A stretch of 64,000 nucleotides of DNA from JAFCUW01 sp049898325. GTDB lineage: Bacteria > Pseudomonadota > Gammaproteobacteria > Burkholderiales > Burkholderiaceae_D. The DNA is taken from positions 35,665 through 99,664 of the forward strand of contig NZ_JAFCXL010000020.1 in assembly GCF_049898325.1 (NCBI RefSeq), given 5' to 3'. The notes under the pieces are model-generated. The model was given only the letters and a program-made list of their open reading frames with translations. It was not told the DNA's origin and searched no databases. Positions 8,458 through 17,110 of this stretch are shown here, one piece after another (position 1 is the stretch's first letter; every line of letters begins with the position of its first letter). The translations under genes were made by a program, and so were the position numbers.

Positions 8458-9483
8458 ATGTTTATAAGCTCGATACCCAAAGCAAGCTCGACAAAAGGCC
8501 TGGCCCGTCGCGCGCTGCTGTTGCTGCCCCTGTCCTTACTGTCGGCATGTAACACCATCGTCATGAACCCGGCCGGTGACATCGCCAACCAGCAGGCTGA
8601 CCTGATCGTGGTCTCGACCTTGCTGATGTCGTTGATCATCGTTCCGGTCATTGCGCTGATCATCATTTTTGCCTGGCGTTATCGCCGGAGCAATACCAGC
8701 GCGCCGTACAAGCCGGAGTGGGACCATTCGACCCGTCTCGAACTGGTGATCTGGGGCGCGCCCCTGCTGATCATCATCGCGCTGGGCCTGATCACCTGGA
8801 TCAGCACCCACCTGCTCGACCCGTACCGGCCGCTGCACCGCCTCGACGCGCAGCGCCCCATCGCCGCCAACACCAAGGTACTGGAAGTGCAAGTGGTGGC
8901 GCTCGACTGGAAATGGCTGTTCATCTATCCGGAACTGGGCATCGCCACCGTCAACGAGCTGGCCACCCCCATCGACGTGCCGGTGCGCTTCAAGATCACC
9001 GCTTCGACCGTCATGAACTCGTTCTACATCCCCGCCATGGCCGGCCAGATCTACGCCATGCCGTCGATGCAGACCACCCTGAACGCGGTGATGAACAAGC
9101 CCGGCGTGTACGACGGCTTCTCGGCCAACTACAGCGGCGCGGGTTTTTCGAACATGCGCTTCAAGCTCCATTCGATGGACCAGGCCGGCTTCGACGCCTG
9201 GGTCGCGAAAGTAAAAAGCGAGGCCAGCCCGCTCGACCGCGCGACCTACCTGGCGCTGGAAAAACCCACCGTCAAGGACGCCGTGCGCCATTTCAACAGC
9301 GTTGAAACGAATCTGTTCGACGCCGTCGTCAACCGTTGCGTGGAACCTGGCAGCATCTGCATGAGCCAGCAAATGCATGCCGACGCCCACCGTCACCCCG
9401 GCGCTACCGTCGAACACCAGCTGGCCGTCGCCAGCAAAGCGGAAATTTGCACTACGCCAACTAACCCAGTGAAGACAAACTAA
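8458..9483 (+). CDS. cyoA: Cytochrome bo-type ubiquinol oxidase subunit II
   Basis: This is subunit II of a proton-pumping quinol oxidase (341 aa). It has a lipoprotein signal (basic RR, then LLLLPLSLLSAC with the lipidated cysteine at C31) and two membrane helices (about 50-72 and 93-115). A periplasmic cupredoxin domain holds ALDWKWLFIYPELGIATVNE and FYIPAMAGQIYAMPSMQTTLN. The CuA cysteines of cytochrome c oxidases are absent, as expected for a quinol oxidase. I chose the ATG at 8458 because it puts the lipobox at normal depth; an in-frame upstream extension from 8386 would run through the palindrome. It overlaps cyoB in TAATG. Confidence 0.93.
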   Translation: MFISSIPKASSTKGLARRALLLLPLSLLSACNTIVMNPAGDIANQQADLIVVSTLLMSLIIVPVIALIIIFAWRYRRSNTSAPYKPEWDHSTRLELVIWGAPLLIIIALGLITWISTHLLDPYRPLHRLDAQRPIAANTKVLEVQVVALDWKWLFIYPELGIATVNELATPIDVPVRFKITASTVMNSFYIPAMAGQIYAMPSMQTTLNAVMNKPGVYDGFSANYSGAGFSNMRFKLHSMDQAGFDAWVAKVKSEASPLDRATYLALEKPTVKDAVRHFNSVETNLFDAVVNRCVEPGSICMSQQMHADAHRHPGATVEHQLAVASKAEICTTPTNPVKTN

Positions 9484-11477
9484 TGCAACAACCTACCTCT
9501 CTGCTGCTGGGACGGCTGTCCTGGGAAGCGATTCCTTTCCACGAGCCGATCCTGATCGCTACCTTCGGCATGGTCGCCCTCGGTGGCCTCGCCATGCTGG
9601 CGCTGATGACCAAATTCCGCCTGTGGGGCCCCTTGTGGCGCGACTGGGTGACCAGCATCGACCACAAAAAAATCGGCATCATGTACATGATTCTCGGTTT
9701 CATCATGCTCTTGCGCGGCTTTGCCGACGCCCTGATGATGCGCGCCCAACAGGCCATGGCCTTCGGCGACAACGCCGGCTTCCTGCCGCCGCACCACTAT
9801 GACCAGGTGTTCACCGCCCACGGCGTGATCATGATTTTCTTCGTCGCCATGCCATTCGTGACGGGCCTGATGAACTACATGGTGCCGCTGCAAATCGGCG
9901 CCCGTGACGTCGCCTTCCCCTTCCTGAACAATTTCTCGTTCTGGATGACCACCTTCGGCGGCATGCTGACGATGGTGTCCCTGTTCATCGGCGAATTCGC
10001 CAAGACGGGCTGGCTCGCCTATCCACCGCTGTCGGGCATCATGGCCAGTCCCGATGTGGGGGTCGACTATTACATATGGTCACTGCAGATTGCGGGGGTA
10101 GGCACACTACTGTCGGGCGTGAACCTGGTCGCCACCATCGTCAAGATGCGCGCGCCGGGCATGACCATGATGAAGATGCCGATTTTCACCTGGACCGCCC
10201 TGTGCACCAACGTGCTGATCATCTGCGCCTTCCCGGTACTGACCGCCGTCCTGGCCATGCTGTCGATGGACCGCACGGTCGGCACCCACTTCTTTACCAA
10301 TGACCTGGGCGGCAACGCCATGATGTATGTCAACCTGATCTGGATCTGGGGCCACCCCGAGGTCTACATCCTGGTGCTGCCCGTGTTCGGCATCTTCTCG
10401 GAGATCGTCGCCACCTTCTCGAGCAAGCGCCTGTTCGGTTACACCTCGATGGTCTATGCCACCGTCGTCATCACCATCCTGTCCTACCTGGTCTGGCTGC
10501 ACCACTTCTTCACCATGGGTTCGGGCGCGTCGGTCAACTCGTTCTTCGGCATCACCACGATGATCATTTCGATCCCGACGGGCGCGAAGATCTTCAACTG
10601 GCTCTTCACCATGTACCACGGCCGCATCCGCTACGAGCTGCCGATGATGTGGACCATCGCCTTCATGATCACCTTCGTCATCGGTGGCATGACCGGCGTG
10701 CTGCTGGCGGTGCCGGCGGCCGACTTCGTGCTGCACAATTCGCTGTTCCTGATCGCCCACTTCCACAACGTCATCATTGGCGGCGTGGTGTTCGGGGTGT
10801 TCGCCGGCATCCAGTTCTGGTTCCCGAAAGCGTTCGGCTACAAGCTCGACGAATTCTGGGGCAAGATGGCCTTCTGGTTCTGGACCATCGGTTTCTACCT
10901 GGCCTTCATGCCCCTGTACGTCCTGGGCCTGATGGGTGTGACGCGCCGCATGAGCCATTTCGACGACAAGTCGCTGCAGATCTGGTTCGTCATCGCCGCC
11001 ATCGGCGCCGTGTTTGTCGCCATCGGTATCGCTTCGATGATCATCCAGTTCGTCGTCAGCTACCTGCGCCGCGAACAGTACCGCGACGTCACGGGCGATC
11101 CATGGAACGGCCGTACGCTCGAATGGTCGACCTCGTCGCCACCGCCGGACTACAACTTTGCCTTCACGCCCCGCGTGTACGACAACGATACCTGGGCCGA
11201 CATGAAAGCGCTGGGCTACCAGCGTCCCCGTGATGGCTTCGTCGACATCCACATGCCGAAGAACACCGGCGCCGGCTTCATCATCGCCGCCCTGTCCTTC
11301 GTGCTCGGCTTTGCCATCGTCTGGCAAATCTGGTGGCTCGCTGCCGTTGGCCTGCTGGCGACCCTGGTTGCCATCATCGTCCACACGTTTAACTACAAGC
11401 GCGATTACTACATTCCTGCGGCTGAAGTGATCCGCACGGAAAACGCCCGTTCCCTTTTGATCGATAGCCATGCCTGA
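9483..11477 (+). CDS. cyoB: Cytochrome bo-type ubiquinol oxidase subunit I
   Basis: This is the catalytic haem-copper subunit (664 aa). It carries two haems and CuB and reduces O2 at the inner membrane. Visible signatures are DHKKIGIMYMILGF near the N terminus, FTAHGVIMIFFVAMPF (haem ligand region), WGHPEVYILVLPVFG (CuB His and cross-linked Tyr), the HHFF pair and AHFHNVIIGGVVFG (haem and CuB His ligands). Length equals E. coli CyoB. It begins within the cyoA stop and runs 8 bases into cyoC. Confidence 0.96.
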   Translation: MQQPTSLLLGRLSWEAIPFHEPILIATFGMVALGGLAMLALMTKFRLWGPLWRDWVTSIDHKKIGIMYMILGFIMLLRGFADALMMRAQQAMAFGDNAGFLPPHHYDQVFTAHGVIMIFFVAMPFVTGLMNYMVPLQIGARDVAFPFLNNFSFWMTTFGGMLTMVSLFIGEFAKTGWLAYPPLSGIMASPDVGVDYYIWSLQIAGVGTLLSGVNLVATIVKMRAPGMTMMKMPIFTWTALCTNVLIICAFPVLTAVLAMLSMDRTVGTHFFTNDLGGNAMMYVNLIWIWGHPEVYILVLPVFGIFSEIVATFSSKRLFGYTSMVYATVVITILSYLVWLHHFFTMGSGASVNSFFGITTMIISIPTGAKIFNWLFTMYHGRIRYELPMMWTIAFMITFVIGGMTGVLLAVPAADFVLHNSLFLIAHFHNVIIGGVVFGVFAGIQFWFPKAFGYKLDEFWGKMAFWFWTIGFYLAFMPLYVLGLMGVTRRMSHFDDKSLQIWFVIAAIGAVFVAIGIASMIIQFVVSYLRREQYRDVTGDPWNGRTLEWSTSSPPPDYNFAFTPRVYDNDTWADMKALGYQRPRDGFVDIHMPKNTGAGFIIAALSFVLGFAIVWQIWWLAAVGLLATLVAIIVHTFNYKRDYYIPAAEVIRTENARSLLIDSHA

Positions 11478-12105
11478 TCTGACTACTTCACCCAACGCCG
11501 CCAGCGGCGTCGACCAAAGCGCACGTTTCTACGTGAAGCACCACCATCCGGAGAACGGCACCTTGCTGGGCTTCTGGATGTACCTGATGAGCGATTGCCT
11601 GATCTTCGCTTGCCTGTTCGCCACTTACGCCGTGCTGGGCCGCAACTACGCAGGCGGCCCCACCGGCGCCGAGCTGTTCGACCTGCCCCTGGTGGCGCTC
11701 AACACCTCGCTGCTGCTGCTGTCGTCGATCACCTACGGCTTCGCCATGCTCGAGATGCAAAAGAGCAAGGTCAAGGCCGTCATGGTCTGGCTGGCCATCA
11801 CCGGCCTGCTCGGTTGCGGCTTCATCGGCCTCGAGCTGTACGAGTTCATTCACCTGATCCACGAAGGCGCCGGTCCCCAGCGCAGCGGCTTCCTGACCGC
11901 CTTCTTCTCGCTGGTGGCCACCCACGGTCTGCACGTGACCTTCGGTATCATCTGGCTGGTCACGTTGATGGTGCAACTGAGCAAACACGGCCTGACCACC
12001 GAGAACACCCGTCGCCTGATGTGCCTGTCGATGTTCTGGCACTTCCTGGACGTGGTCTGGATCGGCGTCTTCACCTTTGTTTACCTGATGGGAGTGCTGC
12101 CATGA
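11470..12105 (+). CDS. cyoC: Cytochrome bo-type ubiquinol oxidase subunit III
   Basis: This five-helix membrane subunit (211 aa) contains GFWMYLMSDCLIFACLFATYAVLG at residues 34-57, GFIGLELYEFIHL and the C-terminal FWHFLDVVWIGVFTFVYLMG, which are the conserved subunit III stretches including the buried acidic residue. It overlaps both neighbours (8 bases with cyoB, 4 with cyoD), pointing to stoichiometric coupled translation. Confidence 0.95.
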   Translation: MPDLTTSPNAASGVDQSARFYVKHHHPENGTLLGFWMYLMSDCLIFACLFATYAVLGRNYAGGPTGAELFDLPLVALNTSLLLLSSITYGFAMLEMQKSKVKAVMVWLAITGLLGCGFIGLELYEFIHLIHEGAGPQRSGFLTAFFSLVATHGLHVTFGIIWLVTLMVQLSKHGLTTENTRRLMCLSMFWHFLDVVWIGVFTFVYLMGVLP

Positions 12106-12521
12106 GCGCGCATGCCGACAACCACGGCCACCCGGCCCACGATTCACACGATGCGCACGCTGGCCACGATCACCACGACAGCGGGGCGCCCCACTCGACC
12201 CTGAAGGGTTACGCCACCGGCTTCATCCTGGCCGTCATCCTCACCGCCATTCCGTTCTGGCTGGTGATGGGCGACGTGATGAAAGATCCCGGCACCCTCG
12301 GCCTGGTCCTGATGGGCTTCGCCGGCGTCCAGATCGTCGTGCACATGATTTATTTCCTGCACATGAACTCGAAGGTCGAGCAAGGCTGGTCGATGCTGGC
12401 GCTGGTGTTTACCATGATGTTGTTGGTAATCATGCTGGCCGGTTCGATCTGGGTCATGTACCACATGAACCACAACATGATGCCTGGCATGATGAACGAG
12501 ATCATCAAACAGGCGCCATGA
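12102..12521 (+). CDS. cyoD: Cytochrome bo-type ubiquinol oxidase subunit IV
   Basis: This is subunit IV (139 aa), with three membrane helices after a soluble N terminus; HMIYFLHMNS in the second helix region is a family hallmark. The start is the ATG at 12102, in an ATGA overlap with the cyoC stop. The first 27 residues are unusually rich in histidine and aspartate (nine His), and the C terminus is Met-rich (MYHMNHNMMPGMMNE). Both could bind copper or other metal, which is inference. E. coli CyoD is about 109 aa, so the His-rich extension accounts for the extra length. Confidence 0.92.
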   Translation: MSAHADNHGHPAHDSHDAHAGHDHHDSGAPHSTLKGYATGFILAVILTAIPFWLVMGDVMKDPGTLGLVLMGFAGVQIVVHMIYFLHMNSKVEQGWSMLALVFTMMLLVIMLAGSIWVMYHMNHNMMPGMMNEIIKQAP

Positions 12522-13297
12522 TGCACCCCGCGGGCGCATCCCCGGCGCCCCGTTCTTCCCGCGCACGGTGGCTCGCCGCCACCGCCGCGCTGCTGATGTG
12601 CCTGGGCTTTGTTGCCCTGGGCACATGGCAAATCTACCGACTGCAATGGAAACTGGCCCTGATCGAACGGGTCGAGCAGCGCGTGCACGCCACCCCGGCG
12701 GCGGCGCCCCCGTCCGCTGCCTGGGCGGCGGTGTCGCGCGAACGTGACGAGTACCGCCACGTGTTCGTGCAAGGCCATTACCTGGACGGCGCCGACGCGC
12801 TGGTGCAGGCGACGACGGAACTGGGCGGTGGTTTCTGGCTGCTGACGCCGTTCTGCACGGTCGACGGCGCCACCGTGCTGGTCAACCGCGGCTTCGTCAC
12901 GCCCGCGCGGCCCAAGCCCGTGCTCCAGGCGGGCGCCGTCTGCCAGCCTGGCGGCGCAGCCACGACCACGACCACGACCACGGTGACCGGTTTATTGCGG
13001 CTGCCCGAAACGGGGGGCGGCTACCTGCGCAACAACGATGCCACCGCCAACCGCTGGTTCTCGCGCGACGTCGCCGCCATCGCCACGGCCCGCGCGCTGG
13101 GACCGGTGGCGCCGTATTTCATCGACCGCGAGGCCGACGCCGGCACCCCGCCCGCCGGCACCCCCGTCGGCGGCCTGACGGTGCTTGATTTCACCAACAA
13201 CCACGTGGTGTACGCGCTGACCTGGTACGCACTGGCCTTGCTGGCCGCGGGCGGCGCCTGGCTGCTGCTGCGGCGCGGCGCGGGATCGTCCCGGTGA
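12518..13297 (+). CDS. SURF1-family oxidase assembly protein
   Basis: SURF1 proteins help insert haem into subunit I of terminal oxidases. This copy (259 aa) has an N-terminal membrane helix ending in the signature GTWQIYRLQWK (about residues 35-45). A periplasmic beta domain follows, with FWLLTPF and VLVNRGFV, and the second helix is preceded by NNHVVYALTWYALA. Its position inside the cyo operon (ATGA overlap with cyoD) ties it to the bo oxidase. Residues 149-155 are seven threonines encoded by a hexanucleotide repeat at 12962-12982, an unusual low-complexity insertion that may be length-variable. Confidence 0.88.
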   Translation: MMHPAGASPAPRSSRARWLAATAALLMCLGFVALGTWQIYRLQWKLALIERVEQRVHATPAAAPPSAAWAAVSRERDEYRHVFVQGHYLDGADALVQATTELGGGFWLLTPFCTVDGATVLVNRGFVTPARPKPVLQAGAVCQPGGAATTTTTTTVTGLLRLPETGGGYLRNNDATANRWFSRDVAAIATARALGPVAPYFIDREADAGTPPAGTPVGGLTVLDFTNNHVVYALTWYALALLAAGGAWLLLRRGAGSSR

Positions 13298-14610
13298 ACA
13301 CAGCATCGGCCATCGGCACGCCCGGCCACACGCCAGCGGAGACGGCGGCCGGTTACCGCAATATGCAGCAACTGATCCAGTTGCGCTGGATCGCGGTGAT
13401 CGGCCAGATCACCACCATCGCCACGGCCAGTCTGCTGCTGGGCATCCACTTGCCCGTGGCCGACATGCTGCGCGTGCTGGCCTGCCTGATCGGCTTTAAT
13501 ATTTTCAGCCACCTGCGCTGGCACGAACAGCGCGTGGTCGACAACCGCCAACTGTTCCTGGCACTGCTGGTGGACGTGTTCAGCCTGACCTTCCAGCTTT
13601 ATTTGTCGGGCGGCATGGCCAACCCCTTCGTGTTCCTCTACATGCTGCAGGTGATCCTGGCGGCGGTGCTGCTCGAACCATGGTCGAGCTGGACCATTGT
13701 CGGCATCACCGGCGTGTGCGCGGTGCTGCTGGCGGCCTTTGCCCAGCCGCTGTCGCTGCCGCTCGACTACGCCGAAGGCATGTCCAGCCTGTACGTCGAG
13801 GGGATCTTCATCAGCTTCATCGTCAATGCGGCGCTGCTGGTGGTGTTTATCACCCGGATTACCCAGAACGTGCGCAAGGGCGACGCCGCCCTGGCCGACC
13901 TGCGCCAGCGCGCCGCCGAAGAAGAGCACATCGTCCGCATGGGCCTGCTTGCCTCGGGCGCCGCCCACGAACTGGGCACGCCGCTGGCCACCCTGGCCGT
14001 GATCCTGGGCGACTGGCGCCGCATGGCCGAGTTCAGGGAAAACCCCGAACTGCTGGCCGAACTGGGCGAGATGCAGGTGCAGATCGGGCGCTGCAAGGCC
14101 ATCGTCAGCGGCATCCTGATGTCGGCCGGCGAGGCGCGCGGCGAATCGTCCGTCAAGACCACCATCAAGGTCTTCCTCGACGAGCTCGCGGCCGAGTGGC
14201 GTGCCAGTCGCACCCTGCTGGTATTCGAGTACGATAACGGCATCGAACAGGATCTCGCCGTGGTGTCGGACTCGACGCTCAAACAGATGATTGCCAATGT
14301 GCTCGACAATGCGCTGGAAGCCTCGCCGGGCTGGCTGCGCCTGGTTGCCAGCCGCGACGGCGACGACCTGATCCTGGAAGTGCTCGACGCGGGCCCCGGC
14401 TTTGCCCCTGGGATGCTGGCCCAATTCGGCAAACCGTATCAGTCGACCAAGGGCCAGCCGGGGCGCGGCCTGGGCCTGTTCCTGGTCGTCAACGTGGCGC
14501 GCACCCTCGGCGGCAGCGTTGCCGCCAGCAACCGCGACGCCGGCGGCGCCGCCGTCAGACTCACCCTGCCGATGTCGGCGATCGCCCTGGAAGCACCGCA
14601 TGGACACTAG
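13294..14610 (+). CDS. regB: RegB/PrrB-type redox-sensing histidine kinase
   Basis: This kinase (438 aa) has six predicted membrane helices (about 30-190), then a dimerisation and phosphoacceptor domain with H225 in GAAHELGTPLATLAV. The ATP-binding domain shows MIANVLDNALEAS, DAGPGFAP and GRGLGLFLV. The quinone-sensing heptapeptide of RegB, GGMANPF, is present at residues 106-112. A cysteine at C267 (IGRCKAIV) lies where the redox-active Cys of Rhodobacter RegB sits. RegB autophosphorylates under reducing conditions and feeds RegA. The GTG start at 13294 overlaps the SURF1 stop (GTGA) and the end overlaps regA by 11 bases, so sensor and oxidase are cotranscribed. Confidence 0.9.
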   Translation: MNTASAIGTPGHTPAETAAGYRNMQQLIQLRWIAVIGQITTIATASLLLGIHLPVADMLRVLACLIGFNIFSHLRWHEQRVVDNRQLFLALLVDVFSLTFQLYLSGGMANPFVFLYMLQVILAAVLLEPWSSWTIVGITGVCAVLLAAFAQPLSLPLDYAEGMSSLYVEGIFISFIVNAALLVVFITRITQNVRKGDAALADLRQRAAEEEHIVRMGLLASGAAHELGTPLATLAVILGDWRRMAEFRENPELLAELGEMQVQIGRCKAIVSGILMSAGEARGESSVKTTIKVFLDELAAEWRASRTLLVFEYDNGIEQDLAVVSDSTLKQMIANVLDNALEASPGWLRLVASRDGDDLILEVLDAGPGFAPGMLAQFGKPYQSTKGQPGRGLGLFLVVNVARTLGGSVAASNRDAGGAAVRLTLPMSAIALEAPHGH

Positions 14611-15136
14611 CCGCAGCCTGATCCTCATCGAAGACGACGCCGCCTTTGCGCGCACGCTGGGCAAGTCCTTCGAGCGGCGCGGCTACAGCGTGATGCTGGC
14701 CACCAGTTTTGAAGAGGCGCGGGTGCTGCTCGAGACGCGCAATCCCCGCTTCGCCGTGGTCGACCTGAAACTGTCCGGCCATTCGTCGGGCCTGGCCTGC
14801 GTGCAAATGCTGCACGAGCACGATGCGGACATGCTCATCGTCGTGCTGACGGGCTTTGCCAGCATTGGCACGGCGGTCGAAGCGATCAAGCTGGGCGCCT
14901 GCCAGTACCTGGCCAAGCCCTCTAACACGGACGACATCGAAGCCGCGTTCGGCCACCTGGCGGGCAATGTCGACCACGAGTTGCCGGAACGCGCCACCTC
15001 GATCAAGACGCTCGAGTGGGAAACCATCCACGGCGTGCTGGCGGAAACGGATTTCAATATTTCCGAAGCGGCCAGGCGACTGGGCATGCACCGCCGCACG
15101 CTGGCGCGCAAGCTGGAAAAACAGCGCGTCAAATAG
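14600..15136 (+). CDS. regA: RegA/PrrA-type redox response regulator
   Basis: This is a 178-aa regulator with a receiver domain (acidic ED11-12 plus D13, phosphoacceptor D55 in VVDLKLSG, T84 and K106 in LAKPS). A short linker leads to a Fis-type helix-turn-helix (about 142-175, SEAARRLGMHRRTLARKLEK) characteristic of RegA/ActR/PrrA. It is the output partner of RegB and a likely regulator of respiratory genes here. Start ATG 14600 is inside regB; the longer upstream frame is only a shadow. No terminator was seen after it: the 39-bp gap leads to a convergent gene. Confidence 0.92.
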   Translation: MDTSRSLILIEDDAAFARTLGKSFERRGYSVMLATSFEEARVLLETRNPRFAVVDLKLSGHSSGLACVQMLHEHDADMLIVVLTGFASIGTAVEAIKLGACQYLAKPSNTDDIEAAFGHLAGNVDHELPERATSIKTLEWETIHGVLAETDFNISEAARRLGMHRRTLARKLEKQRVK

Positions 15137-15175
15137 GCAAGCGTGGTGCGGCGCGCCGCCGCTACCGCTGCCGCC

Positions 15176-17005
15176 TCAGCGCGGGCGCGCCAGTTCCGGC
15201 AACACCACCGTGAAGGTGCTGCCCTGCCCCGGTCCCGCGCTGTCGGCCTTGACCAGGCCGCCATGCAACTGCACCAGGTTCTTCACCAGCGCCAGTCCCA
15301 GCCCCAGCCCGCCGTGCGACCGGTCGGCGGTGCGCACGGCCTGGGTGTGCAGGTCGAACACCTGCGGCACCAGTTCCGGCGCCATGCCGATGCCGTCGTC
15401 GCTGACCGTCAGCAGCACCCTGCCCTCGGCGCTGGCCAGGCGCAGCGCCAGGTGGCCGTCTTGCGCCGTGTAGCGCGAGGCATTGCCCAGCAGATTGCCG
15501 ACCACCTGTACCAGCCGCTTGTGGTCGCCCTCGACCATGCACGGCGCGGGCGGCAGGTGCACCTCGAGCCGCTGCTGCCTGGCCGCGCACTGGGGGGTGA
15601 TCTGCTCGCACGCCTGTTCGACGACCCCGCGCAGGTCGAGCGGCGCGCGGGCAATTTCAATCAAGCCGCGCGCCACCCGCGAGACGTCCAGCAGATCGTC
15701 GACCAGGCGGCTCATGTGGTCGGCCTGGCGGCCGATCATCGCCGCCGTGCGCGTCACCGCCACCGGGTCGCTCGCCTGCATGGTCAGCAGGCGGGCGCCG
15801 GTGATGATGGGAGAGAGCGGGTTGCGCAACTCGTGCCCCAGCAGAGCGAGAAACTCATCCTTGCGCTGGTCGGCCGTGAGCAGGCGCGCCGCCACCGCAT
15901 CGCGTTCGGCGCTGCGCTGTTCGAGCGAGGCGGCCATGCGGTCGAGCGCATGGGCCAGTTCACCGATTTCCTCGCCGCCATGGCGCATGCCCGTGCGGGT
16001 GGCCAGTTCACCCGAGGCGATGCGGTCGGCGGTGGCCGCGATCAGGCGCACGCGCTTGACGATGAGCACATCGCCCACCCACCAGGCGACGACCGCGGCC
16101 AGCGCCAGGGTCGCCAGCAAGCCGCCCAGCAAGAGCAACTGGTCGCGCCACACCGCGTCGAGCACCGCCGCTTCCGGCACCCCGATCAGCACCGTGTAAT
16201 TCGACAGGATGAGTGGGCCCACCTTGCTCGATGCATACAGGCGCTTGATGCCGTCGGCGTCGAGCACGCTCAGGGGCGCGCCGTCGGTGCGGGTGGCGCG
16301 GCTGGCCGGCAAGGGGATTTTTTTGCCCAGCATGCCAGCGGCGGCGGGCCGGTGCGAGATGACGGTGCCCTCCTCGTCCAGCGTCCACAGCACGGCATTG
16401 GCGGGCAGTTGCACGCTGTCGACGAACTTGTCCAGTTCGACCAGGTCGAGAGCGGCGAACAGCACGCCCACCACCTGATCGCCCTTGATCACGGGCAAAG
16501 TGAGGTTGACCGTGTGCTTTTGCACCACGCGGCCGAACACATAATTGCCGGCAATAAAGCGCCGCTCGGCCACGGCCCGGCGGAAATGGGCGCGGTCGCC
16601 CAGATTGACGGGCACCAGCGCCGGCACGGCGCTGCAGACCACCTCGCCACTGATGGCAATCAGGCCGAAATTGACGTAATCGCGGTTCTTTTGCAGGATA
16701 TCGGCCAGTACGGCCGGGCATTCGGCGCGGTGTTCCACCACCGTCGGCACGCTCGAGAGGTCACGCAGGATTTGCATGGCCGACTCGATCGACTGCGCCT
16801 CGTTGGCGGCGGCCAGGTTCACCAGGCGCTGCAGATTGTCGCGCGCGGTGCTGATCGCCGTGGCGCGCTCGCGCACCCCGACGGCGATCGTCATCGCCAC
16901 CAGCGGCATCAGCGACAGGGCGACGAGCAGCATCAGGCGCCAGCGCAAGCTGTGAAAGGTTGCCCGCCAGGGCAGGCGCGGGCGTGGCAGGGCTGCGTCG
17001 CTCAT
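15176..17005 (-). CDS. Membrane sensor histidine kinase with dCache-like sensor
   Basis: This 609-aa kinase has no response regulator next to it. Order: a short cytoplasmic N terminus, membrane helix 1 (about 23-45), and a large periplasmic sensor (about 46-290) with the double-PAS Cache look (IESAMQILRDLSSVPTV, YVNFGLIAISGEVVCSA, GVLFAALDL). Helix 2 (about 293-318), a HAMP domain, HisKA with the phosphoacceptor in FLALLGHELRNPLSPI, and HATPase_c (LLGNASRYT, DDGIGM, GGLGLGLALVK) follow. Cache kinases usually bind small metabolites such as organic or amino acids. The gene is convergent with regA. Confidence 0.9.
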   Translation of the reverse strand: MSDAALPRPRLPWRATFHSLRWRLMLLVALSLMPLVAMTIAVGVRERATAISTARDNLQRLVNLAAANEAQSIESAMQILRDLSSVPTVVEHRAECPAVLADILQKNRDYVNFGLIAISGEVVCSAVPALVPVNLGDRAHFRRAVAERRFIAGNYVFGRVVQKHTVNLTLPVIKGDQVVGVLFAALDLVELDKFVDSVQLPANAVLWTLDEEGTVISHRPAAAGMLGKKIPLPASRATRTDGAPLSVLDADGIKRLYASSKVGPLILSNYTVLIGVPEAAVLDAVWRDQLLLLGGLLATLALAAVVAWWVGDVLIVKRVRLIAATADRIASGELATRTGMRHGGEEIGELAHALDRMAASLEQRSAERDAVAARLLTADQRKDEFLALLGHELRNPLSPIITGARLLTMQASDPVAVTRTAAMIGRQADHMSRLVDDLLDVSRVARGLIEIARAPLDLRGVVEQACEQITPQCAARQQRLEVHLPPAPCMVEGDHKRLVQVVGNLLGNASRYTAQDGHLALRLASAEGRVLLTVSDDGIGMAPELVPQVFDLHTQAVRTADRSHGGLGLGLALVKNLVQLHGGLVKADSAGPGQGSTFTVVLPELARPR

Positions 17006-17110
17006 GATTGATTACAGCAAAATGTCGGGCCGCCACTGTAGCGCAAAATCGGCCCGGTCAGCAAAGCGCTGGCGTGCGAAACTGAGGAAAATGAGACACC
17101 GGCGACCCGC

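Noticed and set aside
10107..11495. 462-codon open frame on minus opposite cyoB
   Set aside because: Antisense of a conserved oxidase gene; composition dominated by His, Asp, Gly and Arg.
15143..17011. 622-codon open frame on plus opposite the Cache kinase
   Set aside because: The minus-strand frame has complete kinase motifs; the plus frame has none.
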